Positions 1 through 10,329 of a stretch of 64,000 bases of DNA are shown here, piece after piece. The first letter of the stretch is position 1, and every line of letters starts with the position of its first letter. The position numbers were made by a program, and so were the translations under genes. The stretch comes from Eubacterium sp. AF36-5BH (lineage in GTDB: Bacteria > Bacillota > Clostridia > Lachnospirales > Lachnospiraceae): positions 39,657 to 103,656 of the forward strand of contig NZ_QTVG01000009.1 of assembly GCF_003460505.1 (NCBI RefSeq). The letters are read 5' to 3'. The notes below the pieces were generated by a model. It was given only the letters and a program-made list of their open reading frames with translations. It was not told where the DNA came from and searched no databases.

Positions 1-844
1 ATGTTGTTGTATATAAATCCATTCCATTACGTTCAAATTCATTACTTGGAATTACTCTGATATCTACAAGTAAATCACCTCTTGGGCCACCATTTATTCC
101 AGGCTCGCCTTCTCCTGTTTTTCTGATTCTCTGCATATCGTCTATACCTGCAGGGATATCAATTGTGATTTTCTTTCTTGTAGACTTGTAGCCTACTCCA
201 TGACAGTCCGGACATTTTTCTTTAATGACTTTACCTGTACCATTACAGTCCGGGCAAACCTGTGTGCTTTGCATCATGCCAAACATAGTCTGCTGACGTG
301 ATACATACTGTCCTTTACCACCACATTTGCTACATGTTTCAGGAGATGTGCCTGGCTTTGCTCCACTACCTTTACAAGTGCTACATTCTTCCTTAAAGTT
401 AGTTGTAACTTCTTTCTTACAGCCAAATACAGCCTCTTCAAAAGTAATACGGAGTCCTGTTCTAACGTCGGCTCCACGTCTTGGTCCATTGCTAGGGCCT
501 CTACGTCCACCGCCACCGAATAGGTCGCCAAAAATGTCTCCAAATCCACTTCCGCCAAAAATATCACCGAAGTCAAAATTGTTAAAATCAAATCCGCCGG
601 AGCCACCTGCACCACCATCAAAGGCAGCATGACCAAACTGGTCATACTGTCTTCTCTTGTCTGCATCACTAAGCACTGCGTATGCTTCAGATGCCTCTTT
701 AAATTTTGTGGCAGCTTCCTCATCACCCGGATTTGCATCGGGATGATATTTCTTGGCTAATTTTCTATATGCTTTCTTTATTGTTGCTTCGTCAGCGTTC
801 TTATCAACGCCTAGCACTTCATAATAATCTCTTTTATCTGCCAT
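1..844 (-). CDS. dnaJ: DnaJ chaperone (Hsp40), C-terminus cut by window edge
   Basis: Co-chaperone that delivers unfolded clients to DnaK and stimulates its ATPase in the cytoplasm. About 281 N-terminal residues are visible. There is a J domain with the HPD motif ([10 protein letters not shown], near residue 35), then a Gly/Phe-rich linker with repeated GGSGF/FGDIFG segments. Four zinc-finger repeats follow ([32 protein letters not shown]), then the start of the C-terminal substrate-binding domain. The ATG at 844 lies 8 bases after the dnaK stop, so it is the last visible gene of the hrcA-grpE-dnaK-dnaJ operon. All key residues of a type I DnaJ are present. The 3' end lies outside the window. 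Confidence 0.97.
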   Translation of the reverse strand, partial: MADKRDYYEVLGVDKNADEATIKKAYRKLAKKYHPDANPGDEEAATKFKEASEAYAVLSDADKRRQYDQFGHAAFDGGAGGSGGFDFNNFDFGDIFGGSGFGDIFGDLFGGGGRRGPSNGPRRGADVRTGLRITFEEAVFGCKKEVTTNFKEECSTCKGSGAKPGTSPETCSKCGGKGQYVSRQQTMFGMMQSTQVCPDCNGTGKVIKEKCPDCHGVGYKSTRKKITIDIPAGIDDMQRIRKTGEGEPGINGGPRGDLLVDIRVIPSNEFERNGMDLYTTT

Positions 845-852
845 GATCTATT

Positions 853-2706
853 TTAAACCTCTGTAAAGTCTCCATCTACTACATCATCTTCGGGTTTTGA
901 ACCTGCTCCCATGTCAGGACCTGCACCCTGTGCTCCTGCAGCCTGTGCCTGTTCATACATCTTTGAGAATAACTGCTGTGCAGAATTCATTAATTTTTCT
1001 TTTCCAGCCTTTAATTCTTCAACCTGAGCTTCTGTTGGTTCATTTTCACCAATTGCTGCTACTGTTGCTTTTAATGCATCAATGTCAGCCTGAACAGCCT
1101 GCTTATCAGCATCTGCCAATTTATCACCAGCTTCATTCATTGCTGTTTCTGTCTGTGTGATAATTGAATCAGCTTCGTTCTTAGCATCAATTGCTTCCTT
1201 ACGTTTCTTATCAGCTGCTTCAAATTCTGCAGCTTCTTTTACAGCCTTATCAATATCTTCATCTGACATATTTGAACCTGCTGTAATTGTGATGTGCTGT
1301 TCCTTACCTGTTCCAAGGTCCTTAGCTGATACATTTACGATACCGTTTGCATCAATATCGAATGTAACTTCAATCTGTGGAACACCTCTTCTTGCTGGTG
1401 GAATTCCATCAAGTCTGAACTGACCAAGTGATTTATTATCTCTGGCAAACTGTCTTTCACCCTGTACAACATTGATATCAACGGCTGTCTGGTTATCTGC
1501 TGCTGTTGAGAAAATCTGGCTCTTCTTTGTAGGAATTGTTGTGTTTCTTTCAATAAGTCTTGTAGCTACACCACCCATTGTTTCAATTGATAATGAAAGT
1601 GGAGTTACATCAAGAAGAAGGATATCGCCGGCACCTGCATCACCTGCTAATTTACCACCCTGAATTGAAGCACCAAGTGCAACACATTCATCAGGATTCA
1701 TCTTCTTGGAAGGTTCATGACCTGTTAACTGTTTTACCTTATCCTGTACAGCAGGGATTCTTGTAGAACCACCAACTAATAATACTTTGCTAAGTTCTGA
1801 TGCTGAAATTCCTGCATCCTTTAAAGCATTCTGTACAGGGATTGCTGTTCTTTCAACTAAGTCTCTTGTTAATTCATCAAATTTAGCCTTTGTAAGTGTC
1901 ATATTTAAATGCTGTGGTCCCTGTTCATTTGCTGTAATGAATGGGATGTTAATTTCAACCTGAGTAGCTGATGAAAGTTTCTTCTTTGCATCTTCTGCTT
2001 CAGCTTTAATTCTTTCCATAGCCATCTTGTCACCTGAAAGGTCAATTCCTGTCTTTGACTTAAAGTCTGCTACCATGTAGTCCATAACTTTCTTATCAAA
2101 GTCATCACCACCAAGTTTGTTATCACCGTTTGTTGCTAAAACTTCGATTACGCCATCACCGATTTCGATAACAGATACATCAAATGTACCACCACCTAAA
2201 TCGTATACCATAATCTTCTGTTCGCCTTCGTTGTCAAGACCATAAGCTAAAGCTGCGGCTGTTGGCTCGTTGATAATTCTCTTAACATCAAGTCCTGCAA
2301 TCTTACCGGCATCTTTTGTAGCCTGTCTCTGAGCATCGTTAAAGTAAGCAGGTACTGTAATAACAGCTTCTGTAACTTTTTCACCAAGATAAGCTTCTGC
2401 ATCAGCTTTTAACTTCTGAAGAATCATAGCTGAAATAGCCTGTGGTGTATATTCTTTTCCTGCTACATTTGCCTTGTAATCTGTTCCCATATGTCTTTTA
2501 ATTGATGAGATTGTTCCTTCTGCGTTTGTAACAGCCTGACGTTTAGCCTGCTCACCAACTAATCTTTCTCCATCTTTCTTAAATGCTACTACTGATGGAG
2601 TTGTTCTTGCTCCGTCTGCATTTGTGATAACTGTAGGTTCTCCACCTTCCATAACAGCTACACATGAGTTTGTTGTTCCTAAATCAATACCAATAATCTT
2701 TCCCAT
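853..2706 (-). CDS. dnaK: DnaK molecular chaperone (Hsp70)
   Basis: ATP-driven Hsp70 chaperone of 617 aa, the usual length for the family. The nucleotide-binding domain opens with [14 protein letters not shown] (about residues 5-18) and contains the phosphate-2 loop [10 protein letters not shown] and the motif [10 protein letters not shown]. The linker and beta-sandwich substrate-binding domain contain [14 protein letters not shown], and the lid is an acidic, Ala-rich helical region ending in DGDFTEV. The start is supported by an AGGAGG site just upstream. It sits between grpE (42 bp upstream) and dnaJ (8 bp downstream). Expression should follow the HrcA/CIRCE control seen ahead of hrcA. Nothing is unusual. 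Confidence 0.99.
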   Translation of the reverse strand: MGKIIGIDLGTTNSCVAVMEGGEPTVITNADGARTTPSVVAFKKDGERLVGEQAKRQAVTNAEGTISSIKRHMGTDYKANVAGKEYTPQAISAMILQKLKADAEAYLGEKVTEAVITVPAYFNDAQRQATKDAGKIAGLDVKRIINEPTAAALAYGLDNEGEQKIMVYDLGGGTFDVSVIEIGDGVIEVLATNGDNKLGGDDFDKKVMDYMVADFKSKTGIDLSGDKMAMERIKAEAEDAKKKLSSATQVEINIPFITANEQGPQHLNMTLTKAKFDELTRDLVERTAIPVQNALKDAGISASELSKVLLVGGSTRIPAVQDKVKQLTGHEPSKKMNPDECVALGASIQGGKLAGDAGAGDILLLDVTPLSLSIETMGGVATRLIERNTTIPTKKSQIFSTAADNQTAVDINVVQGERQFARDNKSLGQFRLDGIPPARRGVPQIEVTFDIDANGIVNVSAKDLGTGKEQHITITAGSNMSDEDIDKAVKEAAEFEAADKKRKEAIDAKNEADSIITQTETAMNEAGDKLADADKQAVQADIDALKATVAAIGENEPTEAQVEELKAGKEKLMNSAQQLFSKMYEQAQAAGAQGAGPDMGAGSKPEDDVVDGDFTEV

Positions 2707-2748
2707 TTTATTTTCCTCCTAATAAATATATGATTATTTCAAATAAAA

Positions 2749-3375
2749 CTAATTAGCTACTTTTACCATACTGTGTCTTACCACTGCATCTCTGTATTTA
2801 TACCCTTTCTGTAATTCCTCTGACACAACGTTTTCACCAAGTTCGTCATTGTCTTCATGCATTACAGCATTGTGAAGTTCAGGATCAAATTCCTTTCCCT
2901 TCGCCTCAATTGCTTCAACTCCAATATCTTCAAGAGTCTGAAGTAACTGTTTATATATAAGATTCATTCCCTGTCCTACAGGTGATTCTAAATCTTCTTC
3001 ACTAAGTGCTGCAACTCCTCTTTCGAAGTTATCAACTACAGGTAAAATCTTTTCAATAATTGATTTTGCGCCTGTTTCAAACATTGCTGTTTTTTCTTTA
3101 TCACTTCTGCTTCTAAAATTTTGAAATTCTGCAAATAGTCTTTGATATTTATCATTAAGTTCTTCTATTTGCTCATCTCTCTTATCTTTTCGCTTAAAGC
3201 CTTTTTTCTTTTTCTTTTCAGTTTTCTCTTCTGAAGCATCTTCCGTTTCCTGTGTTTCATTAGATTCTTCAGCCTTCTCTTCTGAATTCTCAACTTCTTG
3301 GTTCTCTTCCACTGTAGATGTTTCTTCCACATCCACTTCCTGGTTTTCTTCCAAGTCCTTATTTTCCTTTTCCAT
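2749..3375 (-). CDS. grpE: GrpE nucleotide-exchange factor
   Basis: Homodimeric exchange factor that releases ADP from DnaK. The frame is open to 3420, but the start chosen here is the ATG at 3375 (MEKENKD...). It is preceded by AGAAAGGA at good spacing, while the upstream ATG has no such site and would overlap hrcA. This gives 208 aa. The first ~80 residues are extremely acidic (Glu/Asp-rich) with a short poly-Lys stretch (EKKKKKGFKRKDKR). A long coiled-coil helix follows (about residues 80-125), then the C-terminal beta domain with the typical HNAVMHE and YRDAVVRHSMVKVAN segments. It lies 19 bp after hrcA. Confidence 0.97.
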   Translation of the reverse strand: MEKENKDLEENQEVDVEETSTVEENQEVENSEEKAEESNETQETEDASEEKTEKKKKKGFKRKDKRDEQIEELNDKYQRLFAEFQNFRSRSDKEKTAMFETGAKSIIEKILPVVDNFERGVAALSEEDLESPVGQGMNLIYKQLLQTLEDIGVEAIEAKGKEFDPELHNAVMHEDNDELGENVVSEELQKGYKYRDAVVRHSMVKVAN

Positions 3376-3394
3376 TGGACTTTCCTTTCTAAAT

Positions 3395-4438
3395 TTATTC
3401 TTTGTCGTTAAAGTTTTCATTTAACTGTTCTTTTACAACTCTTAATGTTTCAACAACCTTTTCATAATCCATTCTCTTTGGACCAATGATACCAATTGTT
3501 CCTTTGAAACCATCTTCTAATTCGTAAGTAGCAGTTACAACACTGCAATCCTTCATGGACTGAACCGGACTCTCATCACCGATGTAAACCTGAATTCCGG
3601 TTTCCTCATCACTTTCATTAATCAATTCTGTTAACTGTGATTTTTCTTCCAGTGTGGTAAGAAGCTGACTTGCTCTTTCCTTATCACTAAGTTCAGGATA
3701 TTTAAAAATATTTGTTGCTCCTGATGTGTAAATCTTCATTTGCTCCTCAGTGGAAATGGCTTCTGTTATTGCTTTAAGCACTTCATTAACCAAATCCTCA
3801 TATTCACCTGCCTGTGAAGTCAATGCTGAAATAACACCTAAGTTAATTTCCTCTAAAGTCAAACCTGCAAGTGCTGTATTGAGCGCCACGTTAAGTCTCA
3901 CTATCATTTCCTGACTTACAACTCTGTCAACATTAACAATCTTATTCACTACATGGTTCTTATCGGAAACCACTGTGCACAACAACTGTTTTTCTTCAAG
4001 TACAGATAACTGTATGAATTTGATTTTGTTTCCCTGAGACTTTGGAGAAGAAACCATTGTGGCATAGTTTGTATTGTTTGCTAAAACCTTTGCCATATTC
4101 TGGAGAAGTGTCTCAACCTTGTCAACTTTTTCAATTAAAAAGTCTTCCTTCTCGCTAACCTTCTTCTCACGCTCATCTAATTCTGACATCTTATCTTTGA
4201 GCATGTGGTCTACGTAAAATCGATAACCTTTATCAGTAGGAATTCTACCTGCTGATGTATGAGGCTGAACTATATAACCCATTTCCTCAAGATCAGACAT
4301 TTCATTTCTGATTGTTGCTGAACTAAGATTCAAATCTGTGTATTTAGAAATTGTTCTTGAGCCAACCGGTTCCCCTGTCTCTAAGTAATTCCTAATTACT
4401 GCATCCAGAATCTTTTCTTTTCTTTCATTCAGTTCCAT
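3395..4438 (-). CDS. hrcA: HrcA heat-inducible transcription repressor
   Basis: Repressor of class I heat-shock genes that binds CIRCE operators and is held active by GroEL. The product is 347 aa. The N-terminal winged helix (residues 1-75) carries the typical ILDAVIRNYLETGEPVGSRT segment and SSATIRNEMSDLEEMGY recognition region. A GAF-like dimerisation domain follows, ending in TIGIIGPKRMDYEKV. It is first in the operon with grpE, dnaK and dnaJ. The perfect CIRCE element about 31 bp upstream implies autoregulation. An AAGGAG-like site precedes the ATG. Confidence 0.98.
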   Translation of the reverse strand: MELNERKEKILDAVIRNYLETGEPVGSRTISKYTDLNLSSATIRNEMSDLEEMGYIVQPHTSAGRIPTDKGYRFYVDHMLKDKMSELDEREKKVSEKEDFLIEKVDKVETLLQNMAKVLANNTNYATMVSSPKSQGNKIKFIQLSVLEEKQLLCTVVSDKNHVVNKIVNVDRVVSQEMIVRLNVALNTALAGLTLEEINLGVISALTSQAGEYEDLVNEVLKAITEAISTEEQMKIYTSGATNIFKYPELSDKERASQLLTTLEEKSQLTELINESDEETGIQVYIGDESPVQSMKDCSVVTATYELEDGFKGTIGIIGPKRMDYEKVVETLRVVKEQLNENFNDKE

Positions 4439-4468
4439 AGATTACTCCTTTCTATGGTTTTAAGATTA

Positions 4469-4495
4469 TTAGCACTCGTGTTGTTTGAGTGCTAA
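4469..4495 (-). promoter_or_regulatory. CIRCE operator (HrcA binding site)
   Basis: Perfect inverted repeat TTAGCACTC-N9-GAGTGCTAA, an exact match to the canonical CIRCE sequence. It lies between the hrcA promoter and the hrcA start, so HrcA bound here should block transcription of the whole chaperone operon. Confidence 0.98.
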
Positions 4496-4512
4496 CATCT
4501 TTTCTATGGTCT

Positions 4513-4541
4513 AATCTATCACTATCAATATTCTTTGTCAA
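4513..4541 (-). promoter_or_regulatory. Sigma-A-type promoter of the hrcA operon
   Basis: On the minus strand there is a perfect -35 TTGACA (4536-4541), a 17-bp spacer and a -10-like TAGATT (4513-4518, 4 of 6 matches). CIRCE begins 17 bp downstream of the -10, the usual arrangement for HrcA control. The rest of the 4439-4743 intergenic stretch is AT-rich, and I see no further gene or hairpin in it. Confidence 0.8.
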
Positions 4542-4743
4542 CACTTTATTTTAAAAAGAATTGTAAATTAAATGTTAAAAAAAGTTGTCATTATTTTAAT
4601 ACTCTTAAGTCCGTTAAACTATAGAATATTATCCTAACAACAACTTTCTTATTCTCTTTAACATAAACACTTTAATTGATTTTATGTTAATGCTTTATAT
4701 TTTCTTATTTTCTTTGTTCTTATATAAGACCATAAACCAAGAA

Positions 4744-5577
4744 TTACTCTGCCACATAAACAATTCCGTATGCTTCAGGTCCGATGTGTGTACCAATTGT
4801 TGGTCCAATCTGTAATCTGTCTGAAACTTCAATATTAGCTTCTTTCAATCTGTCTGTAAAAGTTTCATTATTTACAGTTCCAATTGAATACATGCTGTAA
4901 ACCGGGAAGTCTGTATTAATTGTGTCGTTTGAAATCAACTTCATAATATCATTTAAAGCTTTTTTCTTTCCAATGCTCTTTGCCTTAATACCTACTTTTC
5001 CATCTTCTGTAAAATAAATTAAAGGTTTTATTTTTGCAATTGTGCCAATTCCTGCTTCGATTTTTGACAAGCGACCACCTTTATACAAATTATCCAATGT
5101 ATCAAGCACTGCATACATTCTAACCTTTGGCTGAATTTCTTTAATAGCAGCAACTATTTCTTCTGCTGTCTTCCCACTGTCTCTTAGCTGAATACCATAA
5201 TCAACTAAAACTTTGATAACAAAAGTAGCCGATAACGAATCAACTATATGTATCTTATCATATTCAACCATGTTCTTAGCTAATGTGGCACTTTGAATCA
5301 AGCCACTTAAACCTGATGAAAGTAAAATACATATAAGTTCGTCTCCATCTGCCTTAATTTTTTCAAATATATCAATAAAATCCTGCGGTGATGGCTGCGC
5401 TGTTTTAGGGAACTCCTCTGATTCCTGTGTTAATTTATAAAATTCATCCTTAGAAATTTCGCCGTCTCTAAAACTCTTATCTCCTATACTAATTGCTATT
5501 GGTATGTACTCTATCCCTTTTTCCTGTAACTGTTCCTTATTACAATCAGAACCTGAGTCAATTAAAAATTTTATCAT
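4744..5577 (-). CDS. DegV family fatty-acid-binding protein
   Basis: Cytoplasmic lipid-binding protein of the DegV family; members bind a fatty acid and, in some Firmicutes, act with fatty acid kinase. The ATG at 5577 (MIKFLIDSGSDC) is preceded by AAAGGAGA, so it is preferred over the longer open frame starting at 5598. The 277-aa product has the family layout: an N-terminal SGSD motif, the TAQPSPQDF and LSSGLSGLIQSA motifs near the ligand pocket, and a C-terminal domain with GPTIGTHIGPEAYGIVYV. It stands alone between the heat-shock operon and the LOG gene. Which lipid it carries cannot be told from the sequence. Confidence 0.93.
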   Translation of the reverse strand: MIKFLIDSGSDCNKEQLQEKGIEYIPIAISIGDKSFRDGEISKDEFYKLTQESEEFPKTAQPSPQDFIDIFEKIKADGDELICILLSSGLSGLIQSATLAKNMVEYDKIHIVDSLSATFVIKVLVDYGIQLRDSGKTAEEIVAAIKEIQPKVRMYAVLDTLDNLYKGGRLSKIEAGIGTIAKIKPLIYFTEDGKVGIKAKSIGKKKALNDIMKLISNDTINTDFPVYSMYSIGTVNNETFTDRLKEANIEVSDRLQIGPTIGTHIGPEAYGIVYVAE

Positions 5578-5603
5578 TCTGTATCTCCTTTTAACCACAA
5601 CAA

Positions 5604-5638
5604 AAGCTGTTCACAATAGTTTACTTTATGAACAGCTT
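5604..5638 (-). terminator. Rho-independent terminator after the LOG gene
   Basis: Perfect 10-bp stem AAGCTGTTCA/TGAACAGCTT with a 15-nt loop. On the minus strand it is followed by a short T-rich tract (TTTTGTTG). It lies between the LOG-family gene (stop at 5684) and the degV start. Confidence 0.7.
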
Positions 5639-5683
5639 GTATTTTGTACTTTACTACACATTTGCAATTTAGTCAAATTTTTA

Positions 5684-6220
5684 TTATTTCACAATCATCT
5701 TTTCAATATCTTCAAATGTATTTGCCACGCTATACACCCTTGATAAATCGCAGTGGAACATTCCCTGTTCCTTCATTTCATCCATAAATTTAAGTAATGT
5801 ATCATAAAAACCATTGTGGTTAAAAATAATTACTTTTCCTTCAATCATATACTTTTCGATTAATACAATTGCTTCAAATAACTCATCCATTGTTCCAACG
5901 CCACCTGGTAAAACAATGAACACGTCAGCTTCCGATTCAAAATGTCCTTTGCGCTCAGCCATTGAATCACAAACAATTTCCTTATCACATCCTTTGAACA
6001 CGTTCATATCCTTAAATGCCTTTGGATATACACCTGTTATGTAAGCACCTCCGTCGTGCATTCCTCTTGCCATATATCCAAGTGTACTATCTGCACCCCC
6101 TCCATAAATAAGGTCGTACTTTTCTCCTAACTTCTTTCCCATATCATAGTATGGTTTTAACTTTTCTTCTGAAACGTAAGGTGAGAATGATCCGTAAATG
6201 CATATTGTTTTTCTGTCCAT
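5684..6220 (-). CDS. LOG family protein (nucleotide phosphoribohydrolase-like)
   Basis: 178-aa protein of the LOG/TIGR00730 family, Rossmann-fold enzymes first annotated as lysine decarboxylases. Characterised members hydrolyse nucleoside 5'-monophosphates to a free base and ribose 5-phosphate. The nucleotide-binding motif YGGGADSTLGYMARG (about 39-53) and the catalytic signature PGGVGTMDE (105-113) are intact. The ATG is preceded by a GAGGGA site. A good promoter lies 43 bp upstream and a terminator follows, so it is likely monocistronic. The natural substrate is unknown, and no cytokinin pathway is implied in this organism. Confidence 0.9.
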   Translation of the reverse strand: MDRKTICIYGSFSPYVSEEKLKPYYDMGKKLGEKYDLIYGGGADSTLGYMARGMHDGGAYITGVYPKAFKDMNVFKGCDKEIVCDSMAERKGHFESEADVFIVLPGGVGTMDELFEAIVLIEKYMIEGKVIIFNHNGFYDTLLKFMDEMKEQGMFHCDLSRVYSVANTFEDIEKMIVK

Positions 6221-6262
6221 AATAATCCCTCTTTTCCGTTTGTAATTTATAATATGTTTTAT

Positions 6263-6290
6263 ATTATACTATCTATTCCAAAAGAATCAA
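6263..6290 (-). promoter_or_regulatory. Promoter of the LOG-family gene
   Basis: Minus strand: -35 TTGATT (6285-6290), 16-bp spacer, perfect -10 TATAAT (6263-6268), followed by the GAGGGA ribosome site ahead of the ATG at 6220. Confidence 0.7.
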
Positions 6291-6368
6291 AGAATTTTAT
6301 TTTCGTTCTAGTGTGCATCCATAACAAATTATTTTTATTTAATAGGAGTTCCAATTTTTTTCTATTAT

Positions 6369-6406
6369 ATAAGAAGACAGCTCCAAAAAAAGAGCTGTCT
6401 TCTTAT
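6369..6406 (-). terminator. Strong hairpin terminator after the lipoprotein gene
   Basis: Perfect 15-bp inverted repeat ATAAGAAGACAGCTC/GAGCTGTCTTCTTAT around an 8-nt loop. It lies 45 bp beyond the stop of the lipoprotein gene. The AT-rich outer stem and the following ATAATAG are only moderately U-rich. Confidence 0.75.
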
Positions 6407-6450
6407 TCAAAGTTACATCATTAATCATCACAAATTCTTTGATTTATCAA

Positions 6451-6831
6451 TTATTCCATTTCAACTATTATCGTCTTGTTTTCATCAAATCGGTCTTCTG
6501 AATTATTTGATAACATGCTATCTGCTACATCTTGGAAAGTAATATTTTTGTCGTTTGAAAGAACCACAAATTTAGACTTTTTAGCAGCATTCTTACTTTT
6601 TCCTGTTAATATAAGTCTGTAAGTATATTGTTTTCCTTCAGCATGCCATACTCCTGATTCATCCTTATAATAATCACATAACACACTGGTTTGATTTTTT
6701 GCGTAGCTTTCAACTTCCTGTCTACTTGTTGTTGCTTCTGTTCCCTTATCACTGGTATTAGTATTTCCACAACCTACTAATCCAAAAGTAACTAATGCAA
6801 TAAAAATTACCAAATACTTGTATTTTTCCAT
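6451..6831 (-). CDS. Small secreted lipoprotein of unknown function
   Basis: The frame is open from 6855, but the ATG at 6831 (MEKYKYLVIF...) has a GAGG site upstream and gives a normal lipoprotein signal, so that start is chosen (126 aa). Residues 4-20 are hydrophobic and end in the lipobox LVGC (Cys21). The mature protein should therefore be lipid-anchored on the outer face of the membrane. The rest is Ser/Thr/Asn-rich at first (about 22-40), then a compact mixed alpha/beta region with no motif I recognise. It ends in an Asp/Glu-rich tail (FDENKTIIVEME). It sits between hemW and the LOG gene, with a strong terminator downstream. No function can be assigned. Confidence 0.75.
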   Translation of the reverse strand: MEKYKYLVIFIALVTFGLVGCGNTNTSDKGTEATTSRQEVESYAKNQTSVLCDYYKDESGVWHAEGKQYTYRLILTGKSKNAAKKSKFVVLSNDKNITFQDVADSMLSNNSEDRFDENKTIIVEME

Positions 6832-7058
6832 CTCTTTACCTCGCTTTCTTTTCATAATATTGCTTGACCATATAGTTTCATTTCTATTTTTTCTTTCCTT
6901 AATCTACAATATCCCCCCCTATTTCTTTTGACTTTACAAGTATATCATAACCAAATTTTACCAACAACATTTATAAACAGTTATCACACAAAGTTCACAA
7001 TGTAATCTTGGTAAACTTACACGAAACATAATAAGCTTACACAAAACTAAAATAAATC

Positions 7059-8291
7059 TTACAACAGAAACTGTGACATTGCGTAATTGCTTAAATCTAC
7101 GCCTCTTTTAGTTAAACGTACATTGTCACCATTTACCTCTATAAGTCCCTGCTGCACTAATTTTTCTGTTACCTCTCCATATACGCTATCGTATTTTCTG
7201 TCAAATGCCTGATGAAATTTTTCTTTTGAAATTCCCTCAATCATCCTTAGTCCCAAAAACATAAATTCTTCTTTTTTATCCTTTTCGGTCAACCGCTGTA
7301 TTTTTCCTTCTATTACAGAAATAGCATCCTCTGTTATATCCCAAATATCATCCTGATAAATAAAACTGTCGCCATAAAAATCGCTGTCCGCATCTTTGCC
7401 ATCTAAAAGCAAACTAATGTATTTGTCAATATCTTCAGTGTTACTGTATCTACTGTCGTTATATAAAGAGGCTGCCCCCAGACCAAAGCCCAGATAATCA
7501 ACTCTTTTCCAATAACCTATATTATGCCTGCATTGAAATCCCGGCTTGCCATAGTTTGATATTTCATAATGTACGTATCCCTTTTCTTCCAACATTTTTT
7601 CAGTTAAATAGTACATTTCTCTTTCTTCATCTTCGTCCGGTAAAATATTAATATTTTTGCTTTCCGCCTCCTGGACTCTTTCCTGCAATGGAGTTCCATC
7701 TTCAACAATAAGGCTATAAGCTGAAATATGCTCCGGTTCCATTGCCAACACACTCTCCAATGTATGCTTGTAACTTTCAACTGTCTGTCCCGGTAAAGCA
7801 CTCATTACATCAACATTTATATTTTCAAAGCCTACTTTTCTTGCCAACTCATAACTTTCTTTGAATTTTGCAAAATCATGAATACGACCAATACTTTTAA
7901 GTTCCTGATCATTTGCAGACTGAAGTCCAAAGCTGATTCGGTTAATGCCTGCCTCTTTGTAACTGTTTAATTTTGCTTCTGTTACAGTTCCAGGGTTACA
8001 CTCAATAGTAATCTCTGCATCATCAGATAAGTGGCAATTGTTTTTTACTGCCTCCATAATTTTTGTAATAAAATTTTCCTGCAAAATTGACGGAGTTCCA
8101 CCACCTATGAAAACGCTTGTAATAACCCTGCCTTCCATTTTTTCTTTGCTTAATTCTATCTCTCTAACCAAAGCATTTACATATTCTCTTTTTGTACCTT
8201 CATCCATGCTCATTGATAAAAAATCACAATAATCACACTTTCTCACGCAAAAAGGAATATGAATATATATTTCCAACTGCTTACTGTTCAT
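7059..8291 (-). CDS. hemW: HemW heme chaperone (radical SAM)
   Basis: Radical-SAM protein of 410 aa, often mislabelled oxygen-independent coproporphyrinogen III oxidase; characterised HemW proteins bind and transfer heme. The start at 8291 has GGAAGG upstream, while the longer frame to 8339 lacks a site. The 4Fe-4S cysteines are Cys15, Cys19 and Cys22 (CVRKCDYC). The SAM-binding IGGGTPS and the HemW hallmark HNxxYW (HNIGYW) are present, and a C-terminal HemN-type winged domain follows. It lies downstream of lepA across a hairpin, as in many Firmicutes. No other heme genes are nearby. Confidence 0.93.
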   Translation of the reverse strand: MNSKQLEIYIHIPFCVRKCDYCDFLSMSMDEGTKREYVNALVREIELSKEKMEGRVITSVFIGGGTPSILQENFITKIMEAVKNNCHLSDDAEITIECNPGTVTEAKLNSYKEAGINRISFGLQSANDQELKSIGRIHDFAKFKESYELARKVGFENINVDVMSALPGQTVESYKHTLESVLAMEPEHISAYSLIVEDGTPLQERVQEAESKNINILPDEDEEREMYYLTEKMLEEKGYVHYEISNYGKPGFQCRHNIGYWKRVDYLGFGLGAASLYNDSRYSNTEDIDKYISLLLDGKDADSDFYGDSFIYQDDIWDITEDAISVIEGKIQRLTEKDKKEEFMFLGLRMIEGISKEKFHQAFDRKYDSVYGEVTEKLVQQGLIEVNGDNVRLTKRGVDLSNYAMSQFLL

Positions 8292-8423
8292 TTCTTTTCC
8301 TTCCCTGTATATCCATTCAACTTCCAACATATATGCCAATCTTCATTTTCACCTAATAAAAACACAATATACTACATTTTTACCTGATTAGCCAAAAGCT
8401 GAATTTTATAATATAACCTGACA

Positions 8424-8459
8424 ATGCCAAAGAAAACTAACATCTAGTATTCTTTGGCA
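8424..8459 (-). terminator. Hairpin downstream of lepA
   Basis: 10-bp stem TGCCAAAGAA/TTCTTTGGCA 44 bp after the lepA stop. The sequence after the stem on the minus strand is not a clean U-tract, so it may be a partial terminator or an mRNA-stabilising hairpin that separates lepA from hemW. Confidence 0.5.
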
Positions 8460-8502
8460 CTGTAAAAATTCTTATAATTACAAATACATATTTCTATATA
8501 TT

Positions 8503-10317
8503 TTATTCTTCATCTAATTTTAAAACTGCCATAAATGCACTCTGTGGAATTTCTACGTTTCCAACCTGACGCATTCTCTTCTTTCCTTCCTTCTGTTTTT
8601 CAAGAAGTTTTCTCTTACGGGAAATGTCACCACCATAACATTTTGCCAATACGTCTTTTCTCATTGCCTTAACAGTTTCTCTTGCAATTACTTTGCTACC
8701 AACCGCTGCCTGAATAGGTACTTCAAACATCTGTCTTGGAATTTCTTTCTTTAACTTCTCACACATTTTTCTTCCACGTTCATATGCTGACGCTTCAGGA
8801 ACTATAAATGATAAAGCATCTACTTCATCTTTATTAATAAGAATATCAAGTTTAACTAACTTAGCCTGTTCGTATCCCTTTAACTCATAATCGAAAGATG
8901 CATATCCCCTTGAACGTGATTTTAAAGCATCAAAGAAATCATAAATAATTTCATTTAATGGAATATCGTATTTAAGGAGTGCTCTTTGTCCTTCTACATA
9001 TTCCATGCTAATATATGTTCCTCTTCGTTGCTGGCAAAGTTCCATAATGGCACCGATAAATTCTGTTGTAACCATTATCTCTGCACTAACAATAGGTTCT
9101 TCCATATAAGCGATTTCACTTGGATCTGGAAGATTAGTTGGATTAGTAAGTTCAATCACCTCACCATTTTCTTTGTATACCTTATAAATAACAGACGGTG
9201 CTGTTGTGACAAGGTCAAGTCCATATTCTCTCTCTAGTCTTTCCTGAATAATTTCCAAATGGAGCAAGCCTAGGAATCCGCATCTGAAACCAAAACCTAA
9301 AGCGATTGATGTTTCAGGTTCAAATTTTAACGCTGCATCATTTAACTGTAATTTTTCTAAAGCATCTCTTAAATCCGGATACTTTGCTCCATCAGCCGGA
9401 TACAAGCCACAATAAACCATTGGCTGAACTTCTTTATATCCCGGAAGCGGATTATCGCATGGGGCATCCGCATTTGTAACTGTATCACCAACTTTTGTAT
9501 CTGACACATTTTTAATGCTGGCTGTTATGTAGCCTACCATTCCTGCCGGTAATTCATCACATGGAATAAACTGACCTGCACCAAAATATCCAACTTCTAC
9601 AACATTTGCCACTGCACCTGTTGCCATCATTTTTATATTCATTCCCGGTTTTACTGTACCTTCCTTAACACGGCAAAATACAATAACCCCTTTATATGAG
9701 TCATATAGACTATCAAATATTAAAGCCTGTAAAGGTGCATTTGCATCACCGGTTGGTGCCGGTATATTTTTTACAATTGCCTCTAATACATCCTCACAGT
9801 TTAAACCTGTTTTTGCAGAAATAAGAGGTGCATCTTCCGCCTCAAGACCAATAACATCTTCGATTTCAGCTTTTACCCTGTCAGGATCTGCTGATGGTAA
9901 ATCTATCTTGTTAATAACCGGAAATACTTCCAAGTCATGGTCTAATGCCAAATAAACATTTGCCAAAGTCTGTGCCTCAACGCCCTGTGCCGCATCAACT
10001 ACCAACACTGCACCATCACATGCTGCCAAACTTCTTGAAACCTCATAGTTGAAATCCACATGGCCCGGTGTATCAATTAAATTGAAAATATATTCCTCGC
10101 CATCTTTTGCCTTATAAACAGTACGAACTGCCTGAGACTTAATTGTAATGCCTCTTTCTCTTTCAAGTTCCATATTATCAAGAACCTGAGCCTGCATTTC
10201 CCTGTTTGTTAAAAGACCTGTCATTTCAATTATTCTGTCTGCCAAAGTTGATTTACCATGGTCTATATGAGCTATAATACAAAAATTTCTAATTTTACTC
10301 TGATCAATATGTGCCAC
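8503..10317 (-). CDS. lepA: LepA / elongation factor 4 GTPase
   Basis: Ribosome-associated translational GTPase. The frame is open to 10329 only through a TTG with no ribosome site. The GTG at 10317 (protein [11 protein letters not shown]...) is preceded five bases upstream by GGAGG and is the likely start, giving 604 aa. G1 [10 protein letters not shown]3 DTPGHVDF and G4 NKID are present, then the EF-G-like domains and the LepA-specific C-terminus ([20 protein letters not shown]). It is the last gene of the tig-to-lepA operon, 12 bp after the DUF4364 stop. Confidence 0.96.
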   Translation of the reverse strand: MAHIDQSKIRNFCIIAHIDHGKSTLADRIIEMTGLLTNREMQAQVLDNMELERERGITIKSQAVRTVYKAKDGEEYIFNLIDTPGHVDFNYEVSRSLAACDGAVLVVDAAQGVEAQTLANVYLALDHDLEVFPVINKIDLPSADPDRVKAEIEDVIGLEAEDAPLISAKTGLNCEDVLEAIVKNIPAPTGDANAPLQALIFDSLYDSYKGVIVFCRVKEGTVKPGMNIKMMATGAVANVVEVGYFGAGQFIPCDELPAGMVGYITASIKNVSDTKVGDTVTNADAPCDNPLPGYKEVQPMVYCGLYPADGAKYPDLRDALEKLQLNDAALKFEPETSIALGFGFRCGFLGLLHLEIIQERLEREYGLDLVTTAPSVIYKVYKENGEVIELTNPTNLPDPSEIAYMEEPIVSAEIMVTTEFIGAIMELCQQRRGTYISMEYVEGQRALLKYDIPLNEIIYDFFDALKSRSRGYASFDYELKGYEQAKLVKLDILINKDEVDALSFIVPEASAYERGRKMCEKLKKEIPRQMFEVPIQAAVGSKVIARETVKAMRKDVLAKCYGGDISRKRKLLEKQKEGKKRMRQVGNVEIPQSAFMAVLKLDEE

Positions 10318-10329
10318 TTTTTCCTCCAA

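Noticed and set aside
327..632. Plus-strand ORF opposite dnaJ
   Set aside because: Proline-rich shadow of the G/F region and zinc fingers of dnaJ; no ribosome site.
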